Under the pieces are notes generated by a model. That model had not been told where the DNA came from, made no database searches, and worked only from the letters and a program-made list of their open reading frames with translations. A program made the position numbers and the translations under genes. Below, piece by piece: positions 15,955 to 23,859 of a stretch of DNA of 64,000 bases. The DNA is from Sarcina sp034439435. GTDB taxonomy: Bacteria > Bacillota > Clostridia > Clostridiales > Clostridiaceae. How positions within the stretch are numbered: position 1 is the stretch's first letter; each line of letters begins with the position of its first letter. Location: positions 558,001 through 622,000 of the forward strand of contig NZ_JAPCKJ010000001.1 of NCBI RefSeq assembly GCF_034439435.1. Reading direction: 5' to 3'.

Positions 15955-16602
15955 TTAAATTTTTTCAAGATAATTTTTTATAACTTTAATTATTAGTTCT
16001 AAGGCTCTAATACTTTCTAATACATTTCCTTTTATACACAGAGAATGTCCTGCATCTTCTATTTCTAAAACATTAAACTTTTCTTCTTTTATTTTCTCCA
16101 AATTATCTGAAGATATTAAAGCATCCTTAGTACCTGTTATTATTAAACTTTCTTTGTTTATGTTATCCTTAAAAGTTTCATTTATAGGAGTTAAATAAAT
16201 ATTTTTAACCTCTATATTATAAACCTTTTTAATTTCCTCACCTATTTTATTTTGTAATACTGTACCTAAACTTTTTCCTATAATAACTATATTTTTATAT
16301 TTTCCTGTTCTAAATTCCAAAGCACTAAAAACAACATCTAAGCTTTCCAAGAATAATTCTCTAATGTCCTCTTCATCATGTCTATTGAAAGTTTCCCTAC
16401 TAACTTGAAATCCATATTCTATTCCTAAACAATCATAATTTAAGTCTAGAACTAATTGTTTTGAATAATCCAGTATTGCTTTATCCAAGGTATATCCTAA
16501 TCCAGGTAATAAGATAACCAAAGTTTCACTTTCATTGCAAATTAATTTATTATTGGTTCTACATTTCCACATAGATTGTTTCTCTATATTAAAACTCTTC
16601 AC
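15955..16602 (-). CDS. Alpha/beta hydrolase, unknown substrate
   Basis: A protein of about 215 residues with an alpha/beta hydrolase fold: 'LLPGLGYTLD' (oxyanion-side loop), the nucleophile elbow 'GKSLG' (serine near residue 111-114), 'ITGTKDALIS' with the acid candidate and 'DAGHSL' with the catalytic His. There is no signal peptide, so it is cytoplasmic. The start is taken as GTG 16602 because AGAAGG is 8 nt upstream; a GTG at 16611 is also in frame. It is first of a tight set with msrB, the DUF6483-like gene and the alarmone synthetase. The substrate is unknown. Confidence 0.7.
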   Translation of the reverse strand: MKSFNIEKQSMWKCRTNNKLICNESETLVILLPGLGYTLDKAILDYSKQLVLDLNYDCLGIEYGFQVSRETFNRHDEEDIRELFLESLDVVFSALEFRTGKYKNIVIIGKSLGTVLQNKIGEEIKKVYNIEVKNIYLTPINETFKDNINKESLIITGTKDALISSDNLEKIKEEKFNVLEIEDAGHSLCIKGNVLESIRALELIIKVIKNYLEKI

Positions 16603-16667
16603 TTTTCGCACCTTCTTTTTAAATTCTATTATATAATTATATACGAAATTTTTTCAAGAAAGAAAAA

Positions 16668-16703
16668 TGATGTTTTATTAAGTAAAACCTTAATAAAACA
16701 TCA
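16668..16703 (-). terminator. Terminator of the siderophore uptake operon
   Basis: A 15-bp perfect stem (16668-16682 with 16689-16703) with a 6-nt loop is followed on the minus strand by TTTTTCTTTCTT. Confidence 0.9.
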
Positions 16704-16713
16704 CTCTCTTCTA

Positions 16714-17673
16714 TTAAATGTCCTTTATTGAATTTTCCATTTCTGTTAACATTACATCTGTTGATTGTAATCCTGGCCCACCTAAGTACCAAGCCTTCGT
16801 ATCTAAATAAACTATTTTCCCATTTTTATATGCATCTGTTCTTTGTACTAATTCATTTTCAATTATACCCTTAGCAGGTTCTTGCTTGCTACTTGCTACT
16901 ATGCCCTTATCTATTACAAATAAATATCCAGGATTAATATTTGCTATATATTCATTAGAAACTGTTTGTCCATGATTTTCAGTTGTTATATTTTCATCTG
17001 CTTCCTTAAAGCCAAATTCTTTGTGAATAGTACTAAATCTTGAATCTTTACCAAAAGCACTTATTTCGCCATCATAAACCATTGTAATTAAAGCTTTTTC
17101 ATCCATATTAGAAGTTTTTGCATTTATATTTTCTATTCTAGTATTTATATCTTTTATTTTATTATCCACAAAATCTTCCATACCGAAAACTATACCTAAT
17201 GTCTTTGCATTATTTTCTAATGACTCAAAATGATTATTACCATTTCCCCCTAAAAATAATGTAGGTGCTATTTTAGATAGCTCATCATAATGTTTTTCTT
17301 GTCTTCCTTCTATTATTATAAGATCTGGTTTTAATTCATTTATAGTTTCCATATTAAACTCTTTTAAAGAACCTAAATCTTTATAATTATCACCCTTATA
17401 CTCATCTAAGTATTCTGGTAAACTACCTTTAGGTAATCCTACAACTGTGCTTTCCTTATCCATTTCGTCAATTATATCTAATGATGAATAATCTAAAACA
17501 ACTACTTTTTCTGGGTTTTTAGGTACTTCAATTTCCCCTTTTCTATCTGATACCTTCACCATTTCCTTTGCAGCCAATGCCGTGTTTTTGTCCTTCTCTC
17601 CTCCAAAAAGAGCAAAGCCTCCTGCCACTAAGGCTATACTTATCCCTACTATAGCTAAAACCTTTTTATTCAT
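16714..17673 (-). CDS. Siderophore ABC transporter substrate-binding protein
   Basis: A 319-residue periplasmic-binding-like protein (FatB/CeuE/YclQ type) that captures ferric siderophore outside the membrane. It has an N-terminal hydrophobic segment (about 4-23), then 'GEIEVPKNPEKVVVLDYSSLDIID', 'ELKPDLIIIEGRQ' and a C-terminal lobe ending in 'YLGGPGLQSTDVML', all typical. There is no cysteine in the signal region, so no lipobox: it may be held by an uncleaved N-terminal helix rather than by lipid. The start ATG 17673 follows AGGAGG. It is the last gene of a four-gene, Fur-controlled operon. Confidence 0.88.
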   Translation of the reverse strand: MNKKVLAIVGISIALVAGGFALFGGEKDKNTALAAKEMVKVSDRKGEIEVPKNPEKVVVLDYSSLDIIDEMDKESTVVGLPKGSLPEYLDEYKGDNYKDLGSLKEFNMETINELKPDLIIIEGRQEKHYDELSKIAPTLFLGGNGNNHFESLENNAKTLGIVFGMEDFVDNKIKDINTRIENINAKTSNMDEKALITMVYDGEISAFGKDSRFSTIHKEFGFKEADENITTENHGQTVSNEYIANINPGYLFVIDKGIVASSKQEPAKGIIENELVQRTDAYKNGKIVYLDTKAWYLGGPGLQSTDVMLTEMENSIKDI

Positions 17674-17700
17674 ATATATATCCTCCTAAATTTTATTTTA

Positions 17701-18456
17701 TTAAAAATAAACACATAATTTATTTCCATTGAAATTTTTAATTTCAAAATCTATTTCATATATATCCTCTAAGAATTCTTTGCTAATTATCTTAGATGTA
17801 TCATCATTTCTAGCAATTTTACCATCTTTTAATACCACTATATTATCTGAATAGAATGATGCAAAATTTATATCATGCATAACTATTACTACTGTTTTGT
17901 TCAAATCATTTACTAATCCTCTTAAAACCTTCATCATCTTAACTGAATGTTTCATATCTAAGTTATTTAATGGCTCATCTAGCAAAATATACTCAGTATT
18001 TTGGGCTATTACCATTGCTATATATGCTCTTTGTCTTTGTCCACCTGAAAGCTCGTCTAAATATCTGTTTTCTATATCTTTAAGTTGCATATACTCTATT
18101 GCATTATCAATATGTTTCTCGTCTTCTTTAGTAAGCCTTCCTTCATTGTGAGGGAATCTTCCAAAACTAACTAACTCTCTAATGGTAAGCCTAACATTTA
18201 TGTTATTAGATTGTCTTAGTATTGCTATTTTCTTTGCTAGTTCTTTATCATTCCACTTTTCTAAAGGAACCCCATCAATGATGACTTCACCCTTATCTTT
18301 ACTCATGATTCTAGAAATCATAGATAAAACAGTACTTTTACCTGCTCCATTTGGTCCTATAAAAGATGTTATTTTTCCTTTATTTATATTAAAGGACACA
18401 TCATCAACAACAAATTTATTACCATATTTTTTACTTAAATTTTTTATCTCTATCAT
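17701..18456 (-). CDS. Siderophore ABC transporter ATP-binding protein
   Basis: A 251-residue ATPase of the FecE/FatE/YclP type. Walker A 'GPNGAGKST' (34-42), Q-loop 'ILRQSNN', signature 'LSGGQRQR' and Walker B 'YILLDEPLNN' followed by the switch His 'VIVMHD' are all intact. It powers ferric siderophore import through the two permeases encoded upstream. The start codon ATG 18456 shares its last base with the stop codon region of the permease gene before it, which indicates translational coupling. Confidence 0.93.
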   Translation of the reverse strand: MIEIKNLSKKYGNKFVVDDVSFNINKGKITSFIGPNGAGKSTVLSMISRIMSKDKGEVIIDGVPLEKWNDKELAKKIAILRQSNNINVRLTIRELVSFGRFPHNEGRLTKEDEKHIDNAIEYMQLKDIENRYLDELSGGQRQRAYIAMVIAQNTEYILLDEPLNNLDMKHSVKMMKVLRGLVNDLNKTVVIVMHDINFASFYSDNIVVLKDGKIARNDDTSKIISKEFLEDIYEIDFEIKNFNGNKLCVYF

Positions 18457-19418
18457 TACTTACTCTCCTTTAACAATAAATATAAGAAATATGCTCCACC
18501 TATAAAGTTTATAATTATACTAACTGTACTTGTGTAGTTTAATATTCTTTCTACTATAAACTGTCCACCTACCAAAGCTATTACCCCCATTAGAGAAGCT
18601 CCAGCTATGAGTACACTGTGTTTATAAGTACTAAAGAACTCATAGGATAAATTAACTATTAATATCCCTAAAAATGTTATTGGACCTACTAAAGCAGTAG
18701 ATACTGATACTAATATAGCCACAACTACTAAAATCTTTTTAGATAATTTATCATAATTTATTCCTAAGTTTATAGCATTTTCTCTTCCTAAAAGTAAAAC
18801 ATCTAATTTCTTTATATCGTCATACATAAAAGCAAATATTAATAATACAATAACTATAGTTATAAATAATATATCTGTATTCACATTGTTAAAACTTGCA
18901 TATAAGCTAGTTTGTAAAGCTTCAAACTCATTTGGATCTATTAATACTTGCATAAACGTTGATAATGTCTTAAATAAGGTTCCAAGTACTGTTCCCACTA
19001 ATAACAAGAAATAAATATTATTACTCTTTTTAAACATAAATTTATAAAGAATCAAACTTGAAATTATCATGCATAAAACTGATACTCCAAAATTAACTTT
19101 ATGATTTAACATTACAACGCTACTTGTACCAAATATAAATACAGATAAAGTTTGTACAAATCCATACAAGGAATCTAAGCCTAATACGCTTGGAGTTAAA
19201 ATTCTATTGTTAGTAACTGTTTGAAATATCATAGAGGAATATGCTATTGCCCCTCCTGTTATAATTATTGCTATAACCTTTGGTACTCTTTTGGAAATAT
19301 TGTAATCCCAATTATTCTTATTTAATCCTTGAAATAAAAACAATAGTACAACTGATAAGGCTATAACTCCTAATAATATTAGTTTTTTTCTATCACTTTT
19401 TGAAATTGTCCTATTCAT
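18456..19418 (-). CDS. Siderophore ABC transporter permease (FecCD family, second)
   Basis: A 320-residue integral membrane protein with about nine hydrophobic segments, of the FatC/YclO type. 'GLDSLYGFVQTLS' and 'LGRENAINLGINYDKLSKK' (the coupling-helix region) are characteristic of the FecCD family. It pairs with the permease encoded just upstream to form the channel. The start ATG 19418 has AGGAGGAAC upstream and overlaps the 3' end of the preceding permease gene by 8 nt. Confidence 0.9.
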   Translation of the reverse strand: MNRTISKSDRKKLILLGVIALSVVLLFLFQGLNKNNWDYNISKRVPKVIAIIITGGAIAYSSMIFQTVTNNRILTPSVLGLDSLYGFVQTLSVFIFGTSSVVMLNHKVNFGVSVLCMIISSLILYKFMFKKSNNIYFLLLVGTVLGTLFKTLSTFMQVLIDPNEFEALQTSLYASFNNVNTDILFITIVIVLLIFAFMYDDIKKLDVLLLGRENAINLGINYDKLSKKILVVVAILVSVSTALVGPITFLGILIVNLSYEFFSTYKHSVLIAGASLMGVIALVGGQFIVERILNYTSTVSIIINFIGGAYFLYLLLKESK

Positions 19419-20361
19419 TTTTGTTCCTCCTAAAAATAAGATAAAGGAATACTATACTTCCAACAGTTCCTACAGTTACACTTATAGGAATCTCATAAGG
19501 ATAAATCATTAGTCTTCCAACTATATCACATACAAGAACAAATATTGCTCCAAATAAAGCTGTATGCCATATATTTTTGCTTAAATTATCTCCCATCTTT
19601 AGAGAAACTATATTAGGGACTATTAGTCCTACAAAAGGAATATTTCCAACAGTTATTACAACTAAAGCTGATACCATAGCTACTATTGAAATACCTATAT
19701 TAGCTACCTTATTAAAATCTAAACCTAAGTTTTTTGATATATCTTCTCCCATACCTATAATGGTAAATTTATTAGCATATAGTAATGCAATTATCATTAA
19801 AGGCACTGTTAAATACATAAGTTCATAATTACCTTTTAACACCCCTGAAAAACTTCCTTGCATGAAAGAACTCATATTTTGTACCATATCAAACTTATAA
19901 GCTAAGAAGTCTGTTATAGCACCTATTACATTTCCAAGCATAATACCTAGTAAAGGTATAAAAACTGCATTCTTATACTTTATCTTTTTTAGAATTTTCA
20001 TAAAAATAAAGGTTCCTATCATTGCAAACATAAAAGCCCATATCATCTTCTGCATAAGAGTTACAGATCCTAATAGTAAAGTAGCAAATAAAATTCCTAA
20101 CTTCGCTGAGTCTATTGTAGCTGCCGTTGTAGGAGATACAAACTTATTATTACTTATTTGTTGCATTATAACTCCCGATACACTTAATCCTACACCAGCA
20201 AATATTATGCTTAAAAGTCTTGGTAATCTACTTATTAAAAGCACTTCTATCTTGTCTGTATTTCCAGCCAATATATCTTTAAACCCAATATCATAAACTC
20301 CTATGAAAATTGATACAAATGATAATATGATTAAAGCTAATATTAAGTATCTCTTTTTCAT
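19411..20361 (-). CDS. Siderophore ABC transporter permease (FecCD family, first)
   Basis: A 316-residue membrane protein of the FatD/YclN type with about nine hydrophobic segments. The family motif 'RLPRLLSIIFAGVGLSVSGVIMQ' region (here 'SRLPRLLSIIFAGVGLS'), 'GEDISKNLGLDF' (coupling region) and 'VGNIPFVGLIVPNIV' are seen. It is the first gene of the operon and starts at ATG 20361 after AAGGAG, about 75 nt downstream of a promoter whose spacer is a Fur box. Confidence 0.92.
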   Translation of the reverse strand: MKKRYLILALIILSFVSIFIGVYDIGFKDILAGNTDKIEVLLISRLPRLLSIIFAGVGLSVSGVIMQQISNNKFVSPTTAATIDSAKLGILFATLLLGSVTLMQKMIWAFMFAMIGTFIFMKILKKIKYKNAVFIPLLGIMLGNVIGAITDFLAYKFDMVQNMSSFMQGSFSGVLKGNYELMYLTVPLMIIALLYANKFTIIGMGEDISKNLGLDFNKVANIGISIVAMVSALVVITVGNIPFVGLIVPNIVSLKMGDNLSKNIWHTALFGAIFVLVCDIVGRLMIYPYEIPISVTVGTVGSIVFLYLIFRRNKNE

Positions 20362-20428
20362 AAATTAAACTCCTTAAATAATTAAATTTCCTATGTTAAA
20401 ATTAACCTTTAATTCCTTACACTTTATC

Positions 20429-20457
20429 ATTCTAATGATAATAATTATCATAGTCAA
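20429..20457 (-). promoter_or_regulatory. Fur-controlled promoter of the siderophore operon
   Basis: On the minus strand TTGACT (20457-20452) and TAGAAT (20434-20429) are exactly 17 nt apart, and the spacer contains a perfect 7-1-7 Fur box TGATAATNATTATCA at 20436-20450. Fe-Fur bound here would exclude RNA polymerase. A weaker, partial Fur-like site lies at about 20482-20500. Confidence 0.9.
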
Positions 20458-20607
20458 TACATAATCAATCTCGTTAACTATTTATTATCATTAGTAATCA
20501 TTTATACACAAAACAGGAATTTTTTGTATTTTATTTTTATTTAAAAGGAAATCTTAGTAAATAGCAGAATATATACTATAATCTCTATTTTTAGGAAGGA
20601 GTTTCTC

Positions 20608-20907
20608 ATGAATATTGACGACTTAAAAGAAGTTCAAGTAAAAAATAATAAGATGATTTCTGAAATTCATTTTAAAGAACAATGTAGTTGGCTTAGAAAT
20701 TCAAAAAAGAAGAAAAACTTAGAAGAAGATTTTTCAAAAGAAATCTATGATGAGTTTCAAGAGAAAAAAATTTATCTAGAATTAGTTGAAAAAGAAATTA
20801 AAGATATTTTTTCAAGCAAAGAATTTACAGCTAAAGAGAAAAAGCATATATATGAATTAACTAATGAGGCTTTTTGGAAGTGGAAAATTAATATAAATAA
20901 AAAATAA
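20608..20907 (+). CDS. Small charged helical protein, unknown function
   Basis: A 99-residue, Lys/Glu-rich protein predicted to be mostly helical, with no signal peptide, membrane segment or recognisable family. The ribosome site AGGAAGGAG is strong, and a good terminator follows directly, so I take it as a real gene. It is divergent from the Fur-controlled transporter operon and convergent with the deacetylase gene. A conserved-looking 'CSWLRNSKKKKN' is at 27-38. Confidence 0.6.
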   Translation: MNIDDLKEVQVKNNKMISEIHFKEQCSWLRNSKKKKNLEEDFSKEIYDEFQEKKIYLELVEKEIKDIFSSKEFTAKEKKHIYELTNEAFWKWKININKK

Positions 20908-20944
20908 TAAAGCATCATTAGTATTTTTCTAATGATGCTTTATT
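20906..20944. terminator. Bidirectional terminator between the small protein and the deacetylase
   Basis: A perfect 16-bp stem (20906-20921 with 20929-20944) with a 7-nt loop; the left side has A-runs and the right is followed by TTTTT. It overlaps the stop codon of the plus-strand gene. Confidence 0.9.
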
Positions 20945-20945
20945 T

Positions 20946-21950
20946 TTATTTACTTTGTTCTGTATTTGTTTCTTCTGTATTATTTTGAGCTTTATTATTA
21001 TCTGCTCCTGACTTTGAAGTATTTTTTATAACTTTAAATTCATAATCTTCACTTTTATAATAATCTATTATTTGTGGTAATATTTCTACAGTCTTTTCTT
21101 TTCCGGCTGCATCATGCATAAGAATAACTACATGATTTTTTCCTTTTGATGTTTTCTTAACATAGTTAAGCATTTCTTCTGTAGAATATGGTTTTCCTTC
21201 TGCATCACCATCTAATGCATTCCAGTCAACATTTACTATTCCATTTTCTTGTAATGTATTATCAAATTTTTGAAGAGAAGGATCTTTATAATATTTTCTT
21301 GTACCATACCCTCCTGGCATTCTTAGTACTCTACAATCAAATTCTTCTCCTAAAATACTTTTCATTATATCATTAGTCTTATTAAACTCATTCATAAAAG
21401 TTTCTATATTTAACTTATTATTTGGATATAGCTTTTTGAAGTCATGACTATAACTGTGATTTGCAATAGCATTTCCACCCTTTAATTCTTCTTTTAAATA
21501 CTCTTGTCTTTTAGAGTCTTTTTCTATACTACTACCTAAAACGAAGAATGTTGCATGTACATCCTTTTCTTTTAATATATTTAATATCTTTTCTGTTGAA
21601 TTTGATGGACCATCATCAAAGGTTAAAAATACATATTTACCATCACCTTTATATGTACCATCAGCCATTTCTTGAACATCTTTAGCATCAACTGCATACT
21701 TGTCCGCTTCATATGTAATATTCATACCTGGCATTACATCATCTGGATTAGGTTTTGCCTCCTGAACCTTATCAGCTTGTTCTTGACTAGTTGAGCTTTT
21801 GCTTTTAGCTGAACTATTTCCTATCATTGTAACAACTTTTGTACCAGCCCATAATAAAATTATAATTCCTAAAACTCCTAAAAAGATTTTTAAAAAATCA
21901 TTTCTCTTGGAATTTCTTCTTTTTTTTGAAAATATTCCTTTGCTCATCAT
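20946..21950 (-). CDS. Membrane-anchored polysaccharide deacetylase (NodB/CE4 family)
   Basis: A 334-residue protein with a basic N-terminus, one membrane anchor (about 20-42), a linker, and a NodB domain from about 105 to 310. The CE4 motifs are 'FLTFDDGPS' (catalytic Asp112 and metal Asp113), 'NHSYSHD' (metal His165 and His169), 'RMPGGYG' (Arg210), 'DWNALDGD' and 'ILMHD'. Such enzymes de-N-acetylate peptidoglycan or other wall polysaccharides, which can raise lysozyme resistance. A Ser/Asn/Glu-rich tail ends the protein. Two ATG codons are adjacent; the second (21947) is better spaced from AGGAGG. It has its own terminator and no operon partner. Confidence 0.9.
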   Translation of the reverse strand: MMSKGIFSKKRRNSKRNDFLKIFLGVLGIIILLWAGTKVVTMIGNSSAKSKSSTSQEQADKVQEAKPNPDDVMPGMNITYEADKYAVDAKDVQEMADGTYKGDGKYVFLTFDDGPSNSTEKILNILKEKDVHATFFVLGSSIEKDSKRQEYLKEELKGGNAIANHSYSHDFKKLYPNNKLNIETFMNEFNKTNDIMKSILGEEFDCRVLRMPGGYGTRKYYKDPSLQKFDNTLQENGIVNVDWNALDGDAEGKPYSTEEMLNYVKKTSKGKNHVVILMHDAAGKEKTVEILPQIIDYYKSEDYEFKVIKNTSKSGADNNKAQNNTEETNTEQSK

Positions 21951-22141
21951 TTCCTCCTATGTTAACTTCATTTAAATATCTTTAGAATAAATCCACTTGT
22001 CCACTTATATAATTATCTTTTAAAACTTAATTTTTATCATTTCAAAACAGTTACATTTTTTTAAATAAATATTAATATTTTAAAATCAAACTCAATCCCT
22101 ATTATATATCACTATTGAATATATTTTCCAATATAAAAAAT

Positions 22142-22174
22142 GAGAATAAACTTAAAATATCAATGTTTATCCTC
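22142..22174 (-). terminator. Terminator of the small membrane protein gene
   Basis: A 10-bp stem (22142-22151 with 22165-22174) with one G-U pair in the minus-strand RNA is followed by ATTTTTTAT. Confidence 0.75.
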
Positions 22175-22186
22175 TCTTTTTATTAG

Positions 22187-22456
22187 TTAGCTTAAATTAT
22201 TTTTAAAATACATAACTCCATATACTATTGTTGAAGTTAGTAAAAGTATTAATTGAATCAAAGAAATACCACTTATTAAACGGCTATTGATCTTTCCATA
22301 AATAAAAGTTCTTCTCACTACTTCTATCATTAAAAATATAGTTAAAATCTTAAGGTATATTTGTTTATTTTCTAAATATTTGCAATAACATATGTATAGA
22401 AGATATATAAGACATATAACAACTATTAAACTTATAAGAAAATCTCCATTTAGCAT
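22187..22456 (-). CDS. Small three-helix membrane protein, unknown function
   Basis: An 89-residue protein consisting of three hydrophobic segments (about 6-25, 35-48 and 60-82) joined by short charged loops. I do not recognise the family. The start is ATG 22456: AAGGAG lies 7 nt upstream, whereas the longer frame would begin at a TTG inside the ribosome site. It is divergent from the VTT-domain gene. Confidence 0.55.
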   Translation of the reverse strand: MLNGDFLISLIVVICLIYLLYICYCKYLENKQIYLKILTIFLMIEVVRRTFIYGKINSRLISGISLIQLILLLTSTIVYGVMYFKNNLS

Positions 22457-22557
22457 CCTCTCACTCCTTACCAAAACTATATTTTAATTGAGTTTTACAA
22501 TCCTATAATTTTATTTTACAATAAAAAGTGCTTAATAAATATAAAGGATGGTTAATA

Positions 22558-23211
22558 ATGAAAAAATTTCACAAAATTTTTATTTCCCTATTCATAATTG
22601 TACTTATATTAATCATGTTCTACTTTATGAATAAAGATATAATAAACATAAATACCTTGAGGAACTTAATTTTAGATTCTGGCTATTTTGCTCCATTAAT
22701 ATATATAATAGCCTTCTCCCTAGTACCATTAACCTTTTTCCCAGACTCTCTATTAGCTATCTTAGGGGGAACTCTCTTTGGGTTAAGTAGAGGTTTTTTA
22801 TATACAAGCATAGGAGCTTTAATAGGTGGAAGTATTTCTTTTTTTATCTCTAGGATATTAGGACAATCTTTTGTAGAAAAGCTAGAAAATGATAAATTAA
22901 AAAATATTCAAAACCTTCTAAAAGATAATGGGTTTCTAATGATTTTACTTTTAAGACTAATACCTTTATTTCCATTTGATTTAATAAGTTACGGTGCTGG
23001 TCTTACTAAAATATCATATAAAGATTTTGTTTTAGGAACTTTAATAGGAACAATTCCTGGGATACTTGTCTTCGTAAATTTAGGAGCTCAATGGATTAGC
23101 TTTAATAAAGAAAGCATCTATTTATCAGTAAGCTTACTAATTTTATTTATAATAGTATCTTTATTCCTAAAGAAAATTTATATCAATAAACATCTATCTA
23201 AAGAAAATTAA
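22558..23211 (+). CDS. TVP38/TMEM64 family (VTT domain) membrane protein
   Basis: A 217-residue integral membrane protein of the DedA/VTT superfamily. The central VTT region shows 'PDSLLAILGGTLFG', 'GALIGGSISFFISRILG' and 'LLLRLIPLFPFDLISYGAGL', which is the family signature with the conserved R...P near the membrane re-entrant helix. Members are linked to lipid scrambling or undecaprenyl phosphate and metal homeostasis; the role here is not known. The start ATG 22558 (AAAGGATGG upstream) is preferred to the GTG 30 nt earlier. It is monocistronic with a strong terminator. Confidence 0.85.
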   Translation: MKKFHKIFISLFIIVLILIMFYFMNKDIININTLRNLILDSGYFAPLIYIIAFSLVPLTFFPDSLLAILGGTLFGLSRGFLYTSIGALIGGSISFFISRILGQSFVEKLENDKLKNIQNLLKDNGFLMILLLRLIPLFPFDLISYGAGLTKISYKDFVLGTLIGTIPGILVFVNLGAQWISFNKESIYLSVSLLILFIIVSLFLKKIYINKHLSKEN

Positions 23212-23239
23212 TATTTAAACTTTCTTTTGTATAAAATAG

Positions 23240-23284
23240 AAATAGCTATATCAAAGTTTAATCTTTACTTTGATATAGCTATTT
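23240..23284 (+). terminator. Terminator of the VTT-domain gene
   Basis: A 17-bp perfect stem (23240-23256 with 23268-23284) with an 11-nt loop is followed by TTT and an A/T tract. Confidence 0.9.
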
Positions 23285-23305
23285 TTTACTTTAATTTTTG
23301 GCTCC

Positions 23306-23373
23306 GTTTTAAACTAATGTTCATTTTCATCTAGGTCTGAGTAGCTAGTTAAAAATCAACATTAACTTAAAAC
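23306..23373 (-). repeat. 68-bp dispersed imperfect palindrome, copy A
   Basis: The element begins GTTTTAAACTAATGTT and ends AACATTAACTTAAAAC, so the two ends are near mirror images. Its reverse complement aligns along its full length, without gaps, with the element at 26131-26198 (about 53 of 68 positions by hand count, including the asymmetric centre with TCAGACC). Partial symmetry extends a further 6 nt on each side (GGC...GCC). It lies between convergent genes. Confidence 0.8.
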
Positions 23374-23378
23374 AATGC

Positions 23379-23741
23379 CTAATTTTTATAACTACTCATA
23401 TTTAGTGTAGGTATATTATTTTTTCTTGCCCATCTATTAAACATATTAAAAACATGCTTTTCGTCTAATTTATCTCTTAGTTCCTTTTCCTCCTCTTTAC
23501 TACAAGATAAATATTCTTTAAATAAATCTTTCTCACTTCCTGATAAAGATTCTATAAAATCCTCTTTTTTATCTAAAGGCATATTATTGAATTGATTTTT
23601 AAAATCAGCATTAAAATCTTTTCCTACTTGCCCATTTGAATTTTTTGAGAACCACTTAAAAGCAGCCTTTACATTAAGCAATGATTCAACTAATAATCCT
23701 ATTGCTAAGATTACTATGCCTACTACAATTAAAACCTTCAT
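23379..23741 (-). CDS. Membrane-anchored small protein, unknown function
   Basis: A 120-residue protein with one N-terminal membrane segment (about 3-23) and a charged, helical remainder ('FIESLSGSEKDLFKEYLSCS', then a Lys/Glu-rich stretch). No family is recognised. The start ATG 23741 follows TTTGGAGATG. It ends at the outer edge of repeat copy A and lies downstream of the M23 peptidase, but the M23 gene reads in the same direction from further upstream and is separated by a strong terminator, so it is likely expressed alone. Confidence 0.55.
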   Translation of the reverse strand: MKVLIVVGIVILAIGLLVESLLNVKAAFKWFSKNSNGQVGKDFNADFKNQFNNMPLDKKEDFIESLSGSEKDLFKEYLSCSKEEEKELRDKLDEKHVFNMFNRWARKNNIPTLNMSSYKN

Positions 23742-23775
23742 TTTATCATCTCCAAACTAAAATCTATTATATACA

Positions 23776-23855
23776 AAAAGGAGTGTATTAAAAATTAACT
23801 TCAAAGAAAGTCTTTTATAGTTTTCTTCGATAATTTAACTTTAATACACTTCCTT
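23776..23855 (-). terminator. Long imperfect hairpin terminator of the M23 peptidase gene
   Basis: The outer stem pairs GGAGTGTATTAAA (from 23780) with TTTAATACACTTCC (to 23853), with one bulged base, and an inner stem pairs further A/T-rich and AAGAAA/TTTCTT segments. CCTTTTTG follows on the minus strand. Confidence 0.75.
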
Positions 23856-23859
23856 TAAA

